From positions 24,237,551 to 24,301,550 of the forward strand of contig OX463778.1 in assembly GCA_949825025.1 (NCBI GenBank): a stretch of 64,000 bases of DNA, given 5' to 3'. This DNA comes from Siphlonurus alternatus. Lineage: Eukaryota > Arthropoda > Insecta > Ephemeroptera > Siphlonuridae. The notes under the pieces were generated by a model. The model worked only from the letters and a program-made list of their open reading frames with translations. It was not told the origin of the DNA and searched no databases. Within the stretch, counting starts at the first letter, position 1; each line of letters starts with the position of its first letter. The position numbers and the translations under genes were made by a program. Shown one piece after another: positions 1 through 11,300 of this stretch.

Positions 1-9
1 TTTCCATTT

Positions 10-371
10 ACTTGAATTATATAATATATATGCGTCTGATGCGTCACTCGAATCTATATTAAAATATTAATTAATTTTGTTTTATATATAATAATTATGT
101 TATATATATATAAACATAAATATATTATATGTAATATAATATAATATATATAATAATTTTTGTACGTGTGTATTTTAACCAAGAATCTGTATTCACTTGA
201 ATTATATAATATGCGTCTGATGCGTCGTCGCTCGAATCTATATTAAAATATTAATTAATTTTGTTTTATATATAATAATTATGTTATATATATATATAAA
301 CATAAATATATTATATGTAATATAATATATTTAATAATTTTTGTACGTGTGTATTTTAACCAAGAATCTGT
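10..371. repeat. Two-copy tandem duplication, about 184-bp period
   Basis: The stretch beginning ACTTGAATTATATAATA at about 10 recurs at about 194. The two copies match closely through GCGTCTGATGCGTC, the AT-rich middle and the closing AACCAAGAATCTGT. Small differences are an extra CGT and altered TA run lengths. The second copy ends exactly where the Foldback-like element starts. No coding potential is seen. Confidence 0.85.
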
Positions 372-376
372 GAATC

Positions 377-690
377 ACGGATAAAATACCCTTTGATAAA
401 ATACCCTCGGATATAATACCCAGACAAAATACCCTAGAGAAAAATACCCTTGGACAAAATACCCTTAGACAATTAACCCTTGGACAAAATACCCTTAGAC
501 AATTAACCCTTGGACAAAATACCCTGGGATAAAATACCCTTGGACAATTAAAATACCCTTGGACAATTTACCCACAGATAAAATACCCTTGGACAAAATA
601 CCCTTAGACAAAATACCCTTGGACAAAATACCCTTAGACGAAATACCCTTGGACAAAATACCCTCGGATAAAATACCCATCACTTTGAGG
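377..690. repeat. Left minisatellite TIR arm (15-bp unit)
   Basis: About 21 units of roughly 15 bp. Units ending AAAATACCCT are interspersed with variant units ending AATTAACCCT or AATTTACCCA. Short repetitive ORFs in this array (a five-residue repeat such as DKIPL) come only from the 15-bp period and are not proteins. Confidence 0.9.
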
Positions 691-1720
691 TTGGGAAAAA
701 TTTCAGTTTCAATTCAGGGCGAGAAATTCACATTTTTGAAAATACTGGAATATTTCATTTGCAATACATTCATAAACTAGCTCATTCAAAGAATAATCAT
801 CGTTTTGAATAATATATAATAGATATATGAATCTCAATTCCAAAACGCTTGGGTAAAAATGCATGTCCCCACTCGTGTTCAGTTCGTTCATATATAGCCG
901 TCTCACTCAAATATCTTTTAATATACTATACACATCAATGCTCGTTTTTTCCTAACGGGGCCGGCTCCGTACGTATAGTCTGGTCTTTTTGTCAAAATTA
1001 TATAACTAAAAGTTCGGTAAGAAAGAAGTATATGATTTTTTTCCCCGGTGTCTCAATATTTTTAAGTCACTATTAAGAAGTTATAAAGGCTTTTTAACAC
1101 AACTAAATACTTTTTAAGATAATTTTATTATATGTACCATGTGTACATGTAATTCTATATCTTCAAAAATATAAAATTTCTTCTCATCATTAAAAATGTG
1201 AATTAAATATATTTTTTTCTGGTAAATAATGATTCTGTACAATAAAATAACAAATAAATAACTGAAATAGCAATACGTATTTTACTATCATGCTTTGTGC
1301 TGGTTGTTACCCGTGACTACATAAATTATGAACATTTAATTTTATAGCTGGTTTCCATGAGTAAGTTTATAGAACATTCTACTGCAAAAAGCAATGTATC
1401 TCTTGTCGACCTTACAATGTAACATTATGTTAATACGTAAAAAATTGGGTGGGGAAGCAATGTTTTCTTCTATTCATGCATGAGGTGACGATTTTTTATT
1501 TTTACTTTTTGTTTTGTTTTTGCTCTTTATTAAAAAATAATGAAAAAAATGCATTAATTTCATATACATTCATTGTAAAATAATTATACCATAATAATTA
1601 TGCGATGTCTTATTTAGTCTCCCCTGTTCATTTACATTTACTTATTCTCCCCCCCCCCCCCCAAAGTCCTTTTTGCCTGGGTTGGCTCAAATTTATTGCA
1701 CTCAAATTAACCTACATTAA

Positions 1721-2104
1721 GGGTAAGATAACACGAACAATCGATTGTTGTAGTCCCATTTGATTAACATGTAAACCTTAGCAACCTCATAATGATTCTG
1801 AATGTTTTTTGAGAGACAGTTCTTGGCACCAAAAAAATATGGAAAAAATTTCAAAACAATCGGACGTTCCAATTTTTTTAAATTATTTTCTTAGTTTAGG
1901 TCTCCATGGGAAAGCCCTATACTAAAAATTTAAAAAATTCGTTTAAAAAAATTGGATCGTCCGATTGTTTTGAAATTTTTCCATATTTTTTTGGTGACAA
2001 AAACTGTCTCTCAAAAAAAAATTCAGAATTTTTATGAGGTTGCTAAGATTTACATGTTAATCAAATGGGACTACCAACAATCGATTCTTCGTGTTATCTT
2101 ACCC
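1721..2104. mobile_element. Palindromic MITE in a TTAA site (copy 1)
   Basis: A 384-bp near-perfect palindrome begins GGGTAAGATAACACGA and ends with its reverse complement. TTAA flanks it on both sides (1717-1720, 2105-2108). The arms are about 170 bp, around a short loop containing GGTCTCCATGGGAAAGCCC. TTAA duplication is the signature of piggyBac-type transposition, so a piggyBac-mobilised MITE is inferred. It is nested in the interior of the Foldback-like element. A second copy is at 29636-30126. Confidence 0.75.
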
Positions 2105-2604
2105 TTAAAAAAATAACATGATAAATAATAAAATAATTAAAAGGTGCTAAATATTTAATTATTATACTCTACAACTAAACGTATAAAAAAATAAATTATG
2201 CTGTGAAAGTATCATGCGCAGGATTCAGTGAAATTTATTTTACCTTTTTCATGGGCAATTCGCAATAACATATTATAAATTATAGAAATTATAATCATAA
2301 ATTTATGATTATAATTATTGATGGTACTGTTGAAACCCGTAATATCATATATTTTTAATTTTGGTTGGTTGGTTGGTATTTTGGGGCAATTGACACGTTA
2401 TATTTTTAATTTTATTATATCAATAGGAAACTTTTTATGCAACATGAAAATTATTGTACCCTGTCCCTTTAATAATAATAATATTAATACTGTACTGTAC
2501 AGTGTATATACAATACATGTGTGCAAAATGTTTGCATGATGTAGGTATAATTTTTATCATTCTACGAAATACCTAAGATGCTGTTATTATATATTATAAT
2601 ATAT

Positions 2605-2916
2605 GGTAAATTGTCTGAGGGTATTCTGTCCAAGAGTGTTTCGTCTAAGGGTATTTCGTCTCAGGGTATTTTGTCCGAGGGTATTTCGTCCAAGGGTATT
2701 TTGTCCATGGGTATTTTGTCTGAGGGTATTTTATCTGAGGGTATTTTGTCCAAGGGTATTTTGTCCTAGGGTTAATTGTCCAAGGGTATTTTGTCCTAGG
2801 GTAAATTATCCAAGGGTATTTTGTCCTAGGGTAAATTGTCTGAGGGTATTTTGTCCTAGGGTATTTTGTCTGGGTATTATATCTGAGGGTATTTTATCAA
2901 AGGGTATTTTCTCCGT
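2605..2916. repeat. Right minisatellite TIR arm (15-bp unit, inverted)
   Basis: The same 15-bp unit as the left arm, on the opposite strand (GGGTATTTTGTCCAA on the plus strand). The outer four units match the left arm unit for unit, including the 13-bp short unit. The inner units diverge. Confidence 0.9.
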
Positions 2917-2992
2917 TTACCGAATCTGTTTGTATGAACTATATTATGCATGTATTCTTTATAATCGGATTACTTTATAAATTTAGCCTGCA

Positions 2993-3002
<10 letters not shown>

Positions 3003-3075
<73 letters not shown>
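3003..3075. repeat. (AT)n microsatellite
   Basis: Uninterrupted AT dinucleotide run just outside the Foldback-like element. No other content. Confidence 0.95.
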
Positions 3076-3079
<4 letters not shown>

Positions 3080-3653
3080 AGAGTCTGTTATATTTTTTAA
3101 ATAAATAAATAAATATATAAATATAATATATATTATATAACAATAATGTTTCAATTTCAATTATAGCTTTTCTTTATTTTCATTGCCTCATGCATGTATT
3201 AATTAATCTGGCGTGCACACGTGCACATATATATTAATGCGCATTGTCATGATTATTACGTTTTAATTTTCATTATAGAAAAGTTTTGTTGGTATTATAA
3301 ATTAATACGCGGTACTATAATATACATAATTATATGCTCTCTTTTATTAATAAGCTAGGTTGGAGATTATTAATTATGCAAGGATGCAAGCTTTTATAAT
3401 TAAGTTATATGAATTGTATAACAAGTTCTATTAATGTATGTAGTAACATACATATTTTCTTTCAAAGTTCATCAGTTAATTAAAAGTTAAATATAATAAA
3501 TTTTAACTATAGAACATATTACAATTAATTTGAATGCGTATTTTGTAATACGACACAGGGTGTCCACAGAAATTGTCACGAATTGACAGTCAAATTAAAG
3601 TATGAAGCAGGATGGTACATGAACATGTTATACATCAAATTAAAGCTCAACAA

Positions 3654-4193
3654 TAGTGTTGTAAAATAACCGGTTATTTTAAAACGAAGTTAATAACCGA
3701 GGTTATATTAACAGGTTATTAACATTTTTTAGGTTATTTTGCCTTTTTGAGGGCCCTGGTAACAAATTTTAAACGTAGCTTCAAGTGTGCTTTCAACCCT
3801 CTTTTTTCAATCAAACAACAAAAATACTTTTTTATTTGAGTAAAAATAATTGATAGAAAAGATTTTACAGCGATTTTTAATAATTTTGACTTTAACTACA
3901 GTGTTGCCACATTTCTCGGTTAATTAATTAAATGCTAAATAATTAATTTATTTTGAATCCAAAAGATTATTCTCTGGATAGCATTTTGATTTTACATGTA
4001 TTTTTTTAGTAATTACAATATTCTTTTTATGTAGAATAACCTGGATATTAATTCTAACTGCTATATATGTTGCCAAATTTCCATAATAACCGAGGTTATA
4101 ATATGTTAGGTTATTTTGAATTGGGTTAATAACCGTTAATAACCGAGTTATTAACAAAATAACCAAATGGTTATTAACTTACTCACAACACTA
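3654..4193. mobile_element. Non-autonomous hAT-type element, 540 bp
   Basis: The element begins TAGTGTTGTAAAATAACC and ends in the inverted CAACACTA. It is flanked by a perfect 8-bp direct repeat CTCAACAA (3646-3653 and 4194-4201). Subterminal GGTTATTAAC / GTTAATAACC motifs recur near both ends. TAGTGTTG-type termini with an 8-bp duplication are characteristic of hAT transposons. No transposase remains in the interior. Confidence 0.8.
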
Positions 4194-4367
4194 CTCAACA
4201 ATCAACATGTTCAAAATTGTAAGCAAAAAAGCATTGTGCGGACTTGTTTTCTTTTGAAACGAAAAAGGAACAAAAATGGCCGTTTCTGAGCTCCAAACTC
4301 CGCAGAATCAGCTGGCATCTCAAAGAGATTGTCCCTATTTAATTATTCGCTTGAATAAAAATTTACC

Positions 4368-4585
4368 CACACAATTTACCACAAGGCTTCTCCGCATGAG
4401 CACCGACCGTTGGTAAACCCGGCACACGCCCGGACAGGCCTCCTGTTCTCGCCACACGTTGCCAGAATTGCCAGCGTGATTATATAATATGATTGTTGTG
4501 GTGATGAGAACTGGAGGCCCGTCTGGACGTGTGCCGGGGGGAACCAATGATGCTCATGTAGAGAAGCCTTGTGATAAATTGTGTG
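4368..4585. repeat. GC-rich imperfect inverted repeat (about 90-bp arms)
   Basis: Left arm CACACAATTTACCACAAGGC, continuing through CCGGCACACGCCCGGACAGG, pairs with a right arm that runs back through GGACGTGTGCCGG and GCCTTGTGATAAATTGTGTG. The loop (about 4460-4494) is AT-rich. Its GC content stands out against the surrounding AT-rich DNA. It could be a foldback element or a transcribed hairpin. No coding sense is seen. Confidence 0.6.
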
Positions 4586-6458
4586 TGTGTGTTCTTTGCC
4601 ATAAATATATACTGCAATGTATAGCTATATATATAAAAATTTAAGGGTGTAAATAGCTATAAATATATAGCTAGTCTCTAGCTTGCATGTAAAAAATAAA
4701 GAAATTTTAATTTTTTTAATTAAAGAGCTTCTTAATTTACTCTTTTTTTGTAAGAAATTAGTTAATTAACACATTTTTACATTAATTAAGGAATTAAATA
4801 TATATTTGTTTTTATTTGTTATTAAAACTGGAAAAAATATGAAGATTAAATTTTTTAATTCGGTCTGTGTATAACACTAAATAAATATTAATATATTAAT
4901 CTGAGTAAAATTATTATTATATTGGTATAGAGTCTTTTCTTCAATAGCTATACTATATAGCACTATAACTTTTTTATTATATTTTATTGTTTCGTGACAC
5001 TCTCAATAAAAAATTTGCTAATTTGACACAATAATTAATGTTAAAGGTAAATATTGAAGTCGATGTGCGCTGCAGACACAAAAATAGTCTCATCATTGTA
5101 TAATACACAGCTGGATGGAGTCCCATATGTCAATACCTTTTAGCCTTTATATAAACGTGAAGCAGAATCAATAATGAGCAATGACGAGAGATTCTGCAGC
5201 TCTCCCCCCCTCCCCTCTCCTTTCCGGTAGGAAAGATTAGATCATTTGCAAGATTCAATGGTATATTACATCACAGGTAACATCTCTTATCGATTGTACA
5301 TTGTACGCGGTATATTAATGAACTCTTCACTTCATTACCAAAAGTCAGTATGATTTTTTTACTCTTGAACTTGTAGAATTTTGAAAGGATAGTAAAAAAT
5401 GTATAATATTACATAAAATAAATATACAAAATAAATATACAAAATAAAATTGTTATACTTTTTAATTGGTCATGTTTACGGTCATTTAATTTATGCAGTC
5501 TATATCTAAAGTTTTATTTTTTTATTTCCACAAGAGATTGCAATACACAAGGTCTTTTATTTTTATAGTTAATTGGTACTTATAATAATTATAACATTTG
5601 ATGAAATATAATAGTATTGTAACTATTGTTCATTATAATATTGTTATTACAAATATTTATAATGATCGATGTGAATTAAAAATCTTGACATATACAATGA
5701 GACTTGACTATGCAGTTTTACGAGTTCTCTGCAAGATATATATATATTGCATGTAATCGATATTCAAATCAAAATATTTTCTATTAATACTGCACGACAG
5801 CTAAGAGAATTGAGTTCTGTAAATTGATTTAATAAATTCTAGCTCAAGGTTATATATCTATTGTACACTTGGGAGAATAATTGAATCAGCCTCAGATGAA
5901 AATGCTATATTATGCTCTACCATAGACATAGTAAATGTGCTCTACATCATCTACATGGCATATGCTGAGATGCAAGGCTTCACTGTGTCAATTTTGTGTC
6001 ACATAAAATGCTATATCAGGTGCATCTCTATACAACATTACTCCATTTATAAGATATATGTCACTTGAATACGCCTGTCTTTATATATAATAAATATATC
6101 AGCACGTTATATTTATATGGTATTATAGCTGGCCACCAGCATTATACTTAACCATACAAGTACTATTATACTGAAAGTACTACAAAAATCATGACTTATG
6201 TATTTTAATTATGTCTTTATATAATTATGGTCGATGCAGAAACATTTAATTATTAATTCATATAATATTATATATGTGCATGCGCGCGTGGTGTACGTCA
6301 TCACATTAATTATTTATGGTATATTAATAGCCTTAAGTTTTATTTTTTTTCATTCACATAAGCCCTAATACTATAATAGTTACCATGCCTCAAAACTCAT
6401 CTCATTTCAGTTAATTTATAAATTTATCTTTTTATATTGATTATAAATGGAAAAAAAT
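4586..6458. other. Gene-free AT-rich interval
   Basis: No ORF of recognisable content, no RNA gene and no clear repeat family. Only short T/A runs are seen. Confidence 0.7.
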
Positions 6459-6755
6459 AATGAAGTACCGACTTCAAAATTTTTTATTGCAGAAATGGAT
6501 AAAGGGTGCAGAAATATGCTACTCTGGATTTTTTTAGATTTTTCAGAGACCGCGCGCGCGGGAAGTATTTTTAAATTATTATATAAAGTCCATTTTGATG
6601 ACGTCATTAACGCCCGTGATGTCACAAAAATGACTTTTAATAATTTTTTAAAAATACTTCCCGGTCGCAGAAAAATCTGAAAAAATTCAGAGTAGCATAT
6701 TTTTGCACCCTCTATCCATTTCTGCAATAAAAAAAATTGAGGTCGGTACTCCATT
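6459..6755. mobile_element. Palindromic MITE family B, copy 1
   Basis: The arms read GAAGTACCGACTTC...ATTGCAG AAATGGATA and end in the inverse GGTCGGTACTCCATT. Both arms carry the subterminal ATGCTACTCTG / CAGAGTAGCATAT pair and GGGAAGTATTTTTAAA. The centre contains the CRE palindrome TGACGTCA at 6599-6606. Related copies lie at 17841, 22214, 30495 and 56329. A half copy is near 14395. Confidence 0.75.
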
Positions 6756-6964
6756 CAATATTTTTATAATTAAAAAAATAAATAAATATGATATTATCAT
6801 ATATATTATAGCTATACTTGTATAATAACTTTATATTATATACAGTATTTTTTATATTTTAAAATTTCAAACATAATTTTATAAGAAAAATGGAAAATCT
6901 GAGATATAATATACTATTGTTGCATGGTTAGTTGCATATATATATTATATATGATTATATTTAT

Positions 6965-6967
6965 TGG

Positions 6968-7057
<90 letters not shown>
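6965..7057. repeat. (GATT)n microsatellite
   Basis: About 23 uninterrupted GATT units. Confidence 0.95.
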
Positions 7058-8064
7058 TATAATATTGTGCATGCGTAATATAATAAAATTATATGACTAA
7101 ATATCACAACATTCATAGTTATAATTTTTATTGCTAAATAAAATATATCATTTTTTTAAAATATAACTTCAATAAAAATGTTCTCAGATAGAGTAAAAAA
7201 ATACTATATTGCTCAACAATTTGCTCTAAGTAGAAATATGCAAACATGTAAATATTCTTCATTATTATATTATGCCTAATAATTATAAAATCTAATTATA
7301 ATATATAATCTGTACACTAACTATTGTTTTGATAATATTTAATATTCAATCAATATTCTATTTTTAAAAAATGTGTAATTTATGTATCAATTTTGTGTTT
7401 ATAGTTATAGCTTTGACTATTTTGTTTAATATATTATAATCCAAAACTCATTGTGTTATATGAATAAGCTACATCAACTTTTTTTTTTTTTTTAAACAAA
7501 ATTGTTATTGTTAATTATGTAGTGAAATATTTCTGTCATCATGTTTTTCCAGATGAAACAAAATTTTCATTCCTCTTCTCGAGCTTTAGCTCATTGAGGC
7601 GGTATAAATGTTTTTTGTATAAATGAAATATATTATGTTTATTTAAAATGAATAAAAAAAATACATGATTAACTAATTTAAATTAATTCTTCAGTTCTCA
7701 ATATACAAATATTTTCAGGACAATTACATTTTTAATTTTTTAGCTAATATTTAATTTTACTGCCTGTGAGGCCACAATACCCCGTCCCCAACATATGAAG
7801 TTAAAATTGAACATGGGTAGCTGGGTAAACTTTCCCATATCTAATTTGTTTTATTATTGATGATGTAGACCAGTCCTCCATTTCTCCAAAAATAATAAAA
7901 TAATATGCATTTTGTTTTATCCAGCCTGTAGTCATAATTATATTATAATGACATTCTTAAAATATTATAATTTCTTATTCTTATGTTATATGAACTCGAA
8001 TATTTTGATGATGATAATCACTGGCCGAGCAGGAATTCCGAACCGAGACATCGCTGTAAGTTCG
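7058..8064. other. Gene-free AT-rich interval, includes 3' flank of the receptor gene
   Basis: No coding exon seen. On the minus strand an AATAAA lies at 7850-7855, about 210 bases beyond the receptor stop codon, and could be its polyadenylation signal. A poly-T run is at about 7480. Confidence 0.5.
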
Positions 8065-8398
8065 CTATTTTTCTGCAGATGTCCCTTTCAGGTTGGTCCT
8101 CCGCACGATCGCCTCGCAGCAAAAGGTGAGGCTTGCGAGGGTCAGTCCCAGGGCTAGGAGTACGAAGGGACCCCCCAGGTGCGCCAGACTGAGGGCCACG
8201 GGCCCCGAAGGCTCACGGGCCTCCTGCAAGCTTTGCGCCAGGCTCATGTCACGATCAGGTAGGGCCACCACCACACGCCATTCCCACAAACTGGGCACTC
8301 CGCTCTGCAACAACCGTGATATCTCGCGGTCGAAGGCGCGTCGCAGAGGGAAACCCTTGGACAGCACGAGCGCGATCTCCGAGGTCAGCACGAACTCC
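8065..8398 (-). CDS. IR exon 5: end of S2, M4 and stop
   Basis: The acceptor GTGTGTGCAG|G completes an Arg codon and reads EFVLTSEIALVLSKGFPLRR. M4 (GPFVLLALGLTLASLTFCCEA) follows, then a short basic tail and a stop codon. Confidence 0.88.
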
Positions 8399-11300
8399 CT
8401 GCACACACCGGAGGGAATTTCAATGTTTGTTTTCATTTCATTATCTCCATCACAAGCTAAAACTCTGAATCGCTGGACTTAAAAAGCTCGTGGAAGGGTT
8501 GGGTATTGGAGGCTTGTTAATTGTTCGCGGTCAAGTATACAAATATTACAAATAATAATCGTTCCATATAACTAGCAACACAAGTCAACGCATTTTTTTT
8601 TTTTTTTTAATTGTGACTCTTTTTCTCTTGGTGATTTTTTTTTTTTTTAGTACGTACATGCTATAATTAAAACTTTAATATAATTAATATTGTGTGAAAC
8701 TTAATAGCTGAAGTAACTGATTTATTTAGCTTTTTTTTTTTATATGGTATAATATGATATTTATTTTATTTAAATAATGTTGCTAGCATATTTTCTCCAT
8801 AAAAGGTGCATTCTTAAATAAATATCCTTTATTGAGTTAATTTTTAATGCTTTAATTATAAAATATATTAAATATAGTTAACCTGTTCAACAAAAGCTAG
8901 AATAGATTACCTAACACTAAACGAATATACCCTGACGGGGCAGTCTCACCTGGAGAGATGCAGTCTTCCCAACAGGTCACTGTCCAGCCGCTCCTGCAGA
9001 CATAGGAAGCCGGTGTCCAGGCACTCCACCGTGTACGTCCAGCGATTGGTGCGCAGGCGAGCCCCCAGCTCGGACCAGGTGTGTGACATCTGCAGCCGGG
9101 ACAGCACCGCGCGGATGTGAGGGTCTTCCGAGAGCGCCAGCTGATTGATGTGACACCTGTTAGCTTCATTCATTAGTGGAAAGGGGGCAGGCGCTCTTTT
9201 ATTTAATGTACCTAATAAACTTAATTGTAATAAGATAAGTAAGTAAAACCTGGGAGGTTTCATTACTGAAACTCGCCACTCCCGCGCCAAAAAATAAATA
9301 TTGCAGAATGCCTCTCTCAAAACTATTTTAGTGTAATCGTGTAATCTAAGGAAATTAGAGTGAAATCTGATATGCTCCTTAAATACGTTAAACTTTTGCT
9401 AGATCGAGTATTCATGGAATAAAATATACAATCATTTATTTTTTATTCTGTAATATATACTTGTATTGTATGGTTTATAGTTCTGTTTGTTGTTTGTTTT
9501 GACTTTGAAAATGAATATTCATTGCACTCGGTCGGTCAGGCTATACAGAAACTGCATCGCTCACCTAAAATATTGACAGTTACAAAAATAAAAAAATTAT
9601 ATATAAATTAAAATGAATGTATTATAAGTATTATAAGTATTAGCAATGATATCCAAGTATTTATGGAAATAATATATATATAATATCATAATAATAATAT
9701 ATGATGATGGTTTGTCAAATAATTTGTAACGGTTTACTCAATTAACACCCCACACGATACTTTTTTTTAATTTAATCACATGCAAAATCATAAAATAAAG
9801 AATAATTCTGTAAAAAAAAAATGGCGTCATAATAAATATTTTTATTGCTATACTAACGCTACAACAAATAAAAAAAAGTTATAAACATTATATAATATGA
9901 TTCCTTAAAAAAGTATATTTTGACCTGATGACCAATCCTGATTAACCCCCAAGTTGACCATGATACGGGGAAAACTAAAAGAGACCTGTCCTGGCCACAC
10001 GTCGTCCACGTCGGTGTAGGCTAGTCCTGAGGTTGCGATCTGCTGGATGGTGTCGAGCTGTTGTTCGGGAGGCTCGAGCGTGAGCACGGACACGAGCAGA
10101 CCCACGTAGCACGCGCCCAGCAGCAGCATGGCCAGCTGCAGGCCCAACAACAGTGGACGTCGCACGCCGCGCACCCACTGCTGCAAGGAGTCAACAATAG
10201 AATCAACAATCTGGAGAAGAGACATGCTTTGATTTTGATTTTATTGTCCCATATCAAAATTTATGAGCTGAAAATAAACTTATTTAACAAGTAATAAATT
10301 TGCCCATAAAGTAATTTTAGCTCTTTTTTGAAGTAATCAGATTATCGCTGGTTTAATTGGTCACCTGTGAGAAGTCCCCCTGTTGCGTGAATACACTGAG
10401 GGAGATGAGACAGCTGAGAGCAAGGTCCGCCACTCCGTCCTCAGTCCACTGCGCCAGGTACAAGGTGAGGGCTCCTGCCAGCATCACACCGCAAATAGCG
10501 CACCACATGTCCAGCTTGAAGGGCTGCACGAGAGATAACCAGTTGGGTGCAGATTCCCTCAGTGGCGAGAGGAACTTGACTAGCATCTTGCGGTACGGCT
10601 GCGTCATGTCCACGCTGGACACGAACCGAGAGTCCCAGTTGAAGCCACCAAGTGCAACGTCTACCAAACCATCTTTAACCTTACCTACAAGACCTGAAGA
10701 GGTACCGTTTTGGTACACCATCCCCCAGAGGTCAAGTTCTTGACGTAGCGTGATGTCCATTGAGAAATTAAACTTTGAGGATAGATGTAGTAAAATACGA
10801 TATTCAACACCATCCAGTAACTTAAGTAGTTCTTTATTTAGTTTTATATCATGATTTCCACGTACTGAACCTTCAGGAAATAATATGAAAGGTGGATAAT
10901 GTATAACTCCAACATTTAGAGTTTTACCGTGCAGATCCTCGTACCTCAAAGTTTTAACTGAAGATGATGAAAGTTGCACCATGGTCACGTCAAGAAGATC
11001 TTGTGACGTCACAAAGTCTTGCACGCAAGGCTGGTCCCCTCTGGTTACAAGTGTGATCCGGCCCTCACCACGGGCTCGCGTGGGCCCCCACTGCGCTGCC
11101 AGGCGGCTCAGCAGTCCGCAGTCCGGGCCTGGAGAGGCCAGAACGTTGAAACACGCGTACTTTGTGATGACTTCGCGCAAGATGGTGAGGTCTCCAGTCA
11201 AGATTATCTTGGGAATTGTCGAATGCTGCAGAAAGGTGTCCACGTTGGAAAGAGTGTCCTGGTCTGAAATCACCACGAGACACCTGGGGATCCTACAAAT

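Larger units (their letters stand above)
372..2921. mobile_element. Foldback-like transposable element with minisatellite TIRs
   Basis: Two arrays of a 15-bp unit (consensus TGGACAAAATACCCT) lie in opposite orientation, at 377-690 and about 2605-2916. Read inward from the ends, both arms begin with the same unit series. Unit 1 is ACGGA(T/G)AAAATACCCT, unit 2 TTGATAAAATACCCT, and unit 3 has a TATAAT variant ending in CCCA. Unit 4 is a 13-bp short unit, GACAAAATACCCT. The arms are therefore homologous terminal inverted repeats, not independent satellites. Perfect 8-bp direct repeats GAATCTGT flank the interval (364-371 and 2922-2929). Tandem-repeat TIRs and a target duplication of about this size are typical of Foldback/Galileo elements. 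The 1.9-kb interior has no transposase-like ORF and holds a second, nested MITE, so this copy is non-autonomous. Class assignment is inference; the architecture is seen directly. Confidence 0.75.

Noticed and set aside
377..690. CRISPR-like array
   Set aside because: Units are contiguous 15-mers with no spacers, in a eukaryotic genome.
495..780. Short ORFs made of a five-residue repeat (GILSK / DKIPL) as a repetitive protein
   Set aside because: They are readings of the 15-bp minisatellite in several frames and both arms. No start context or flanking coding sequence.
8093..8482. Plus-strand 129-codon ORF antisense to the IR last exon
   Set aside because: Shadow of the IR coding strand; the minus strand carries M4 and the proper splice acceptor.
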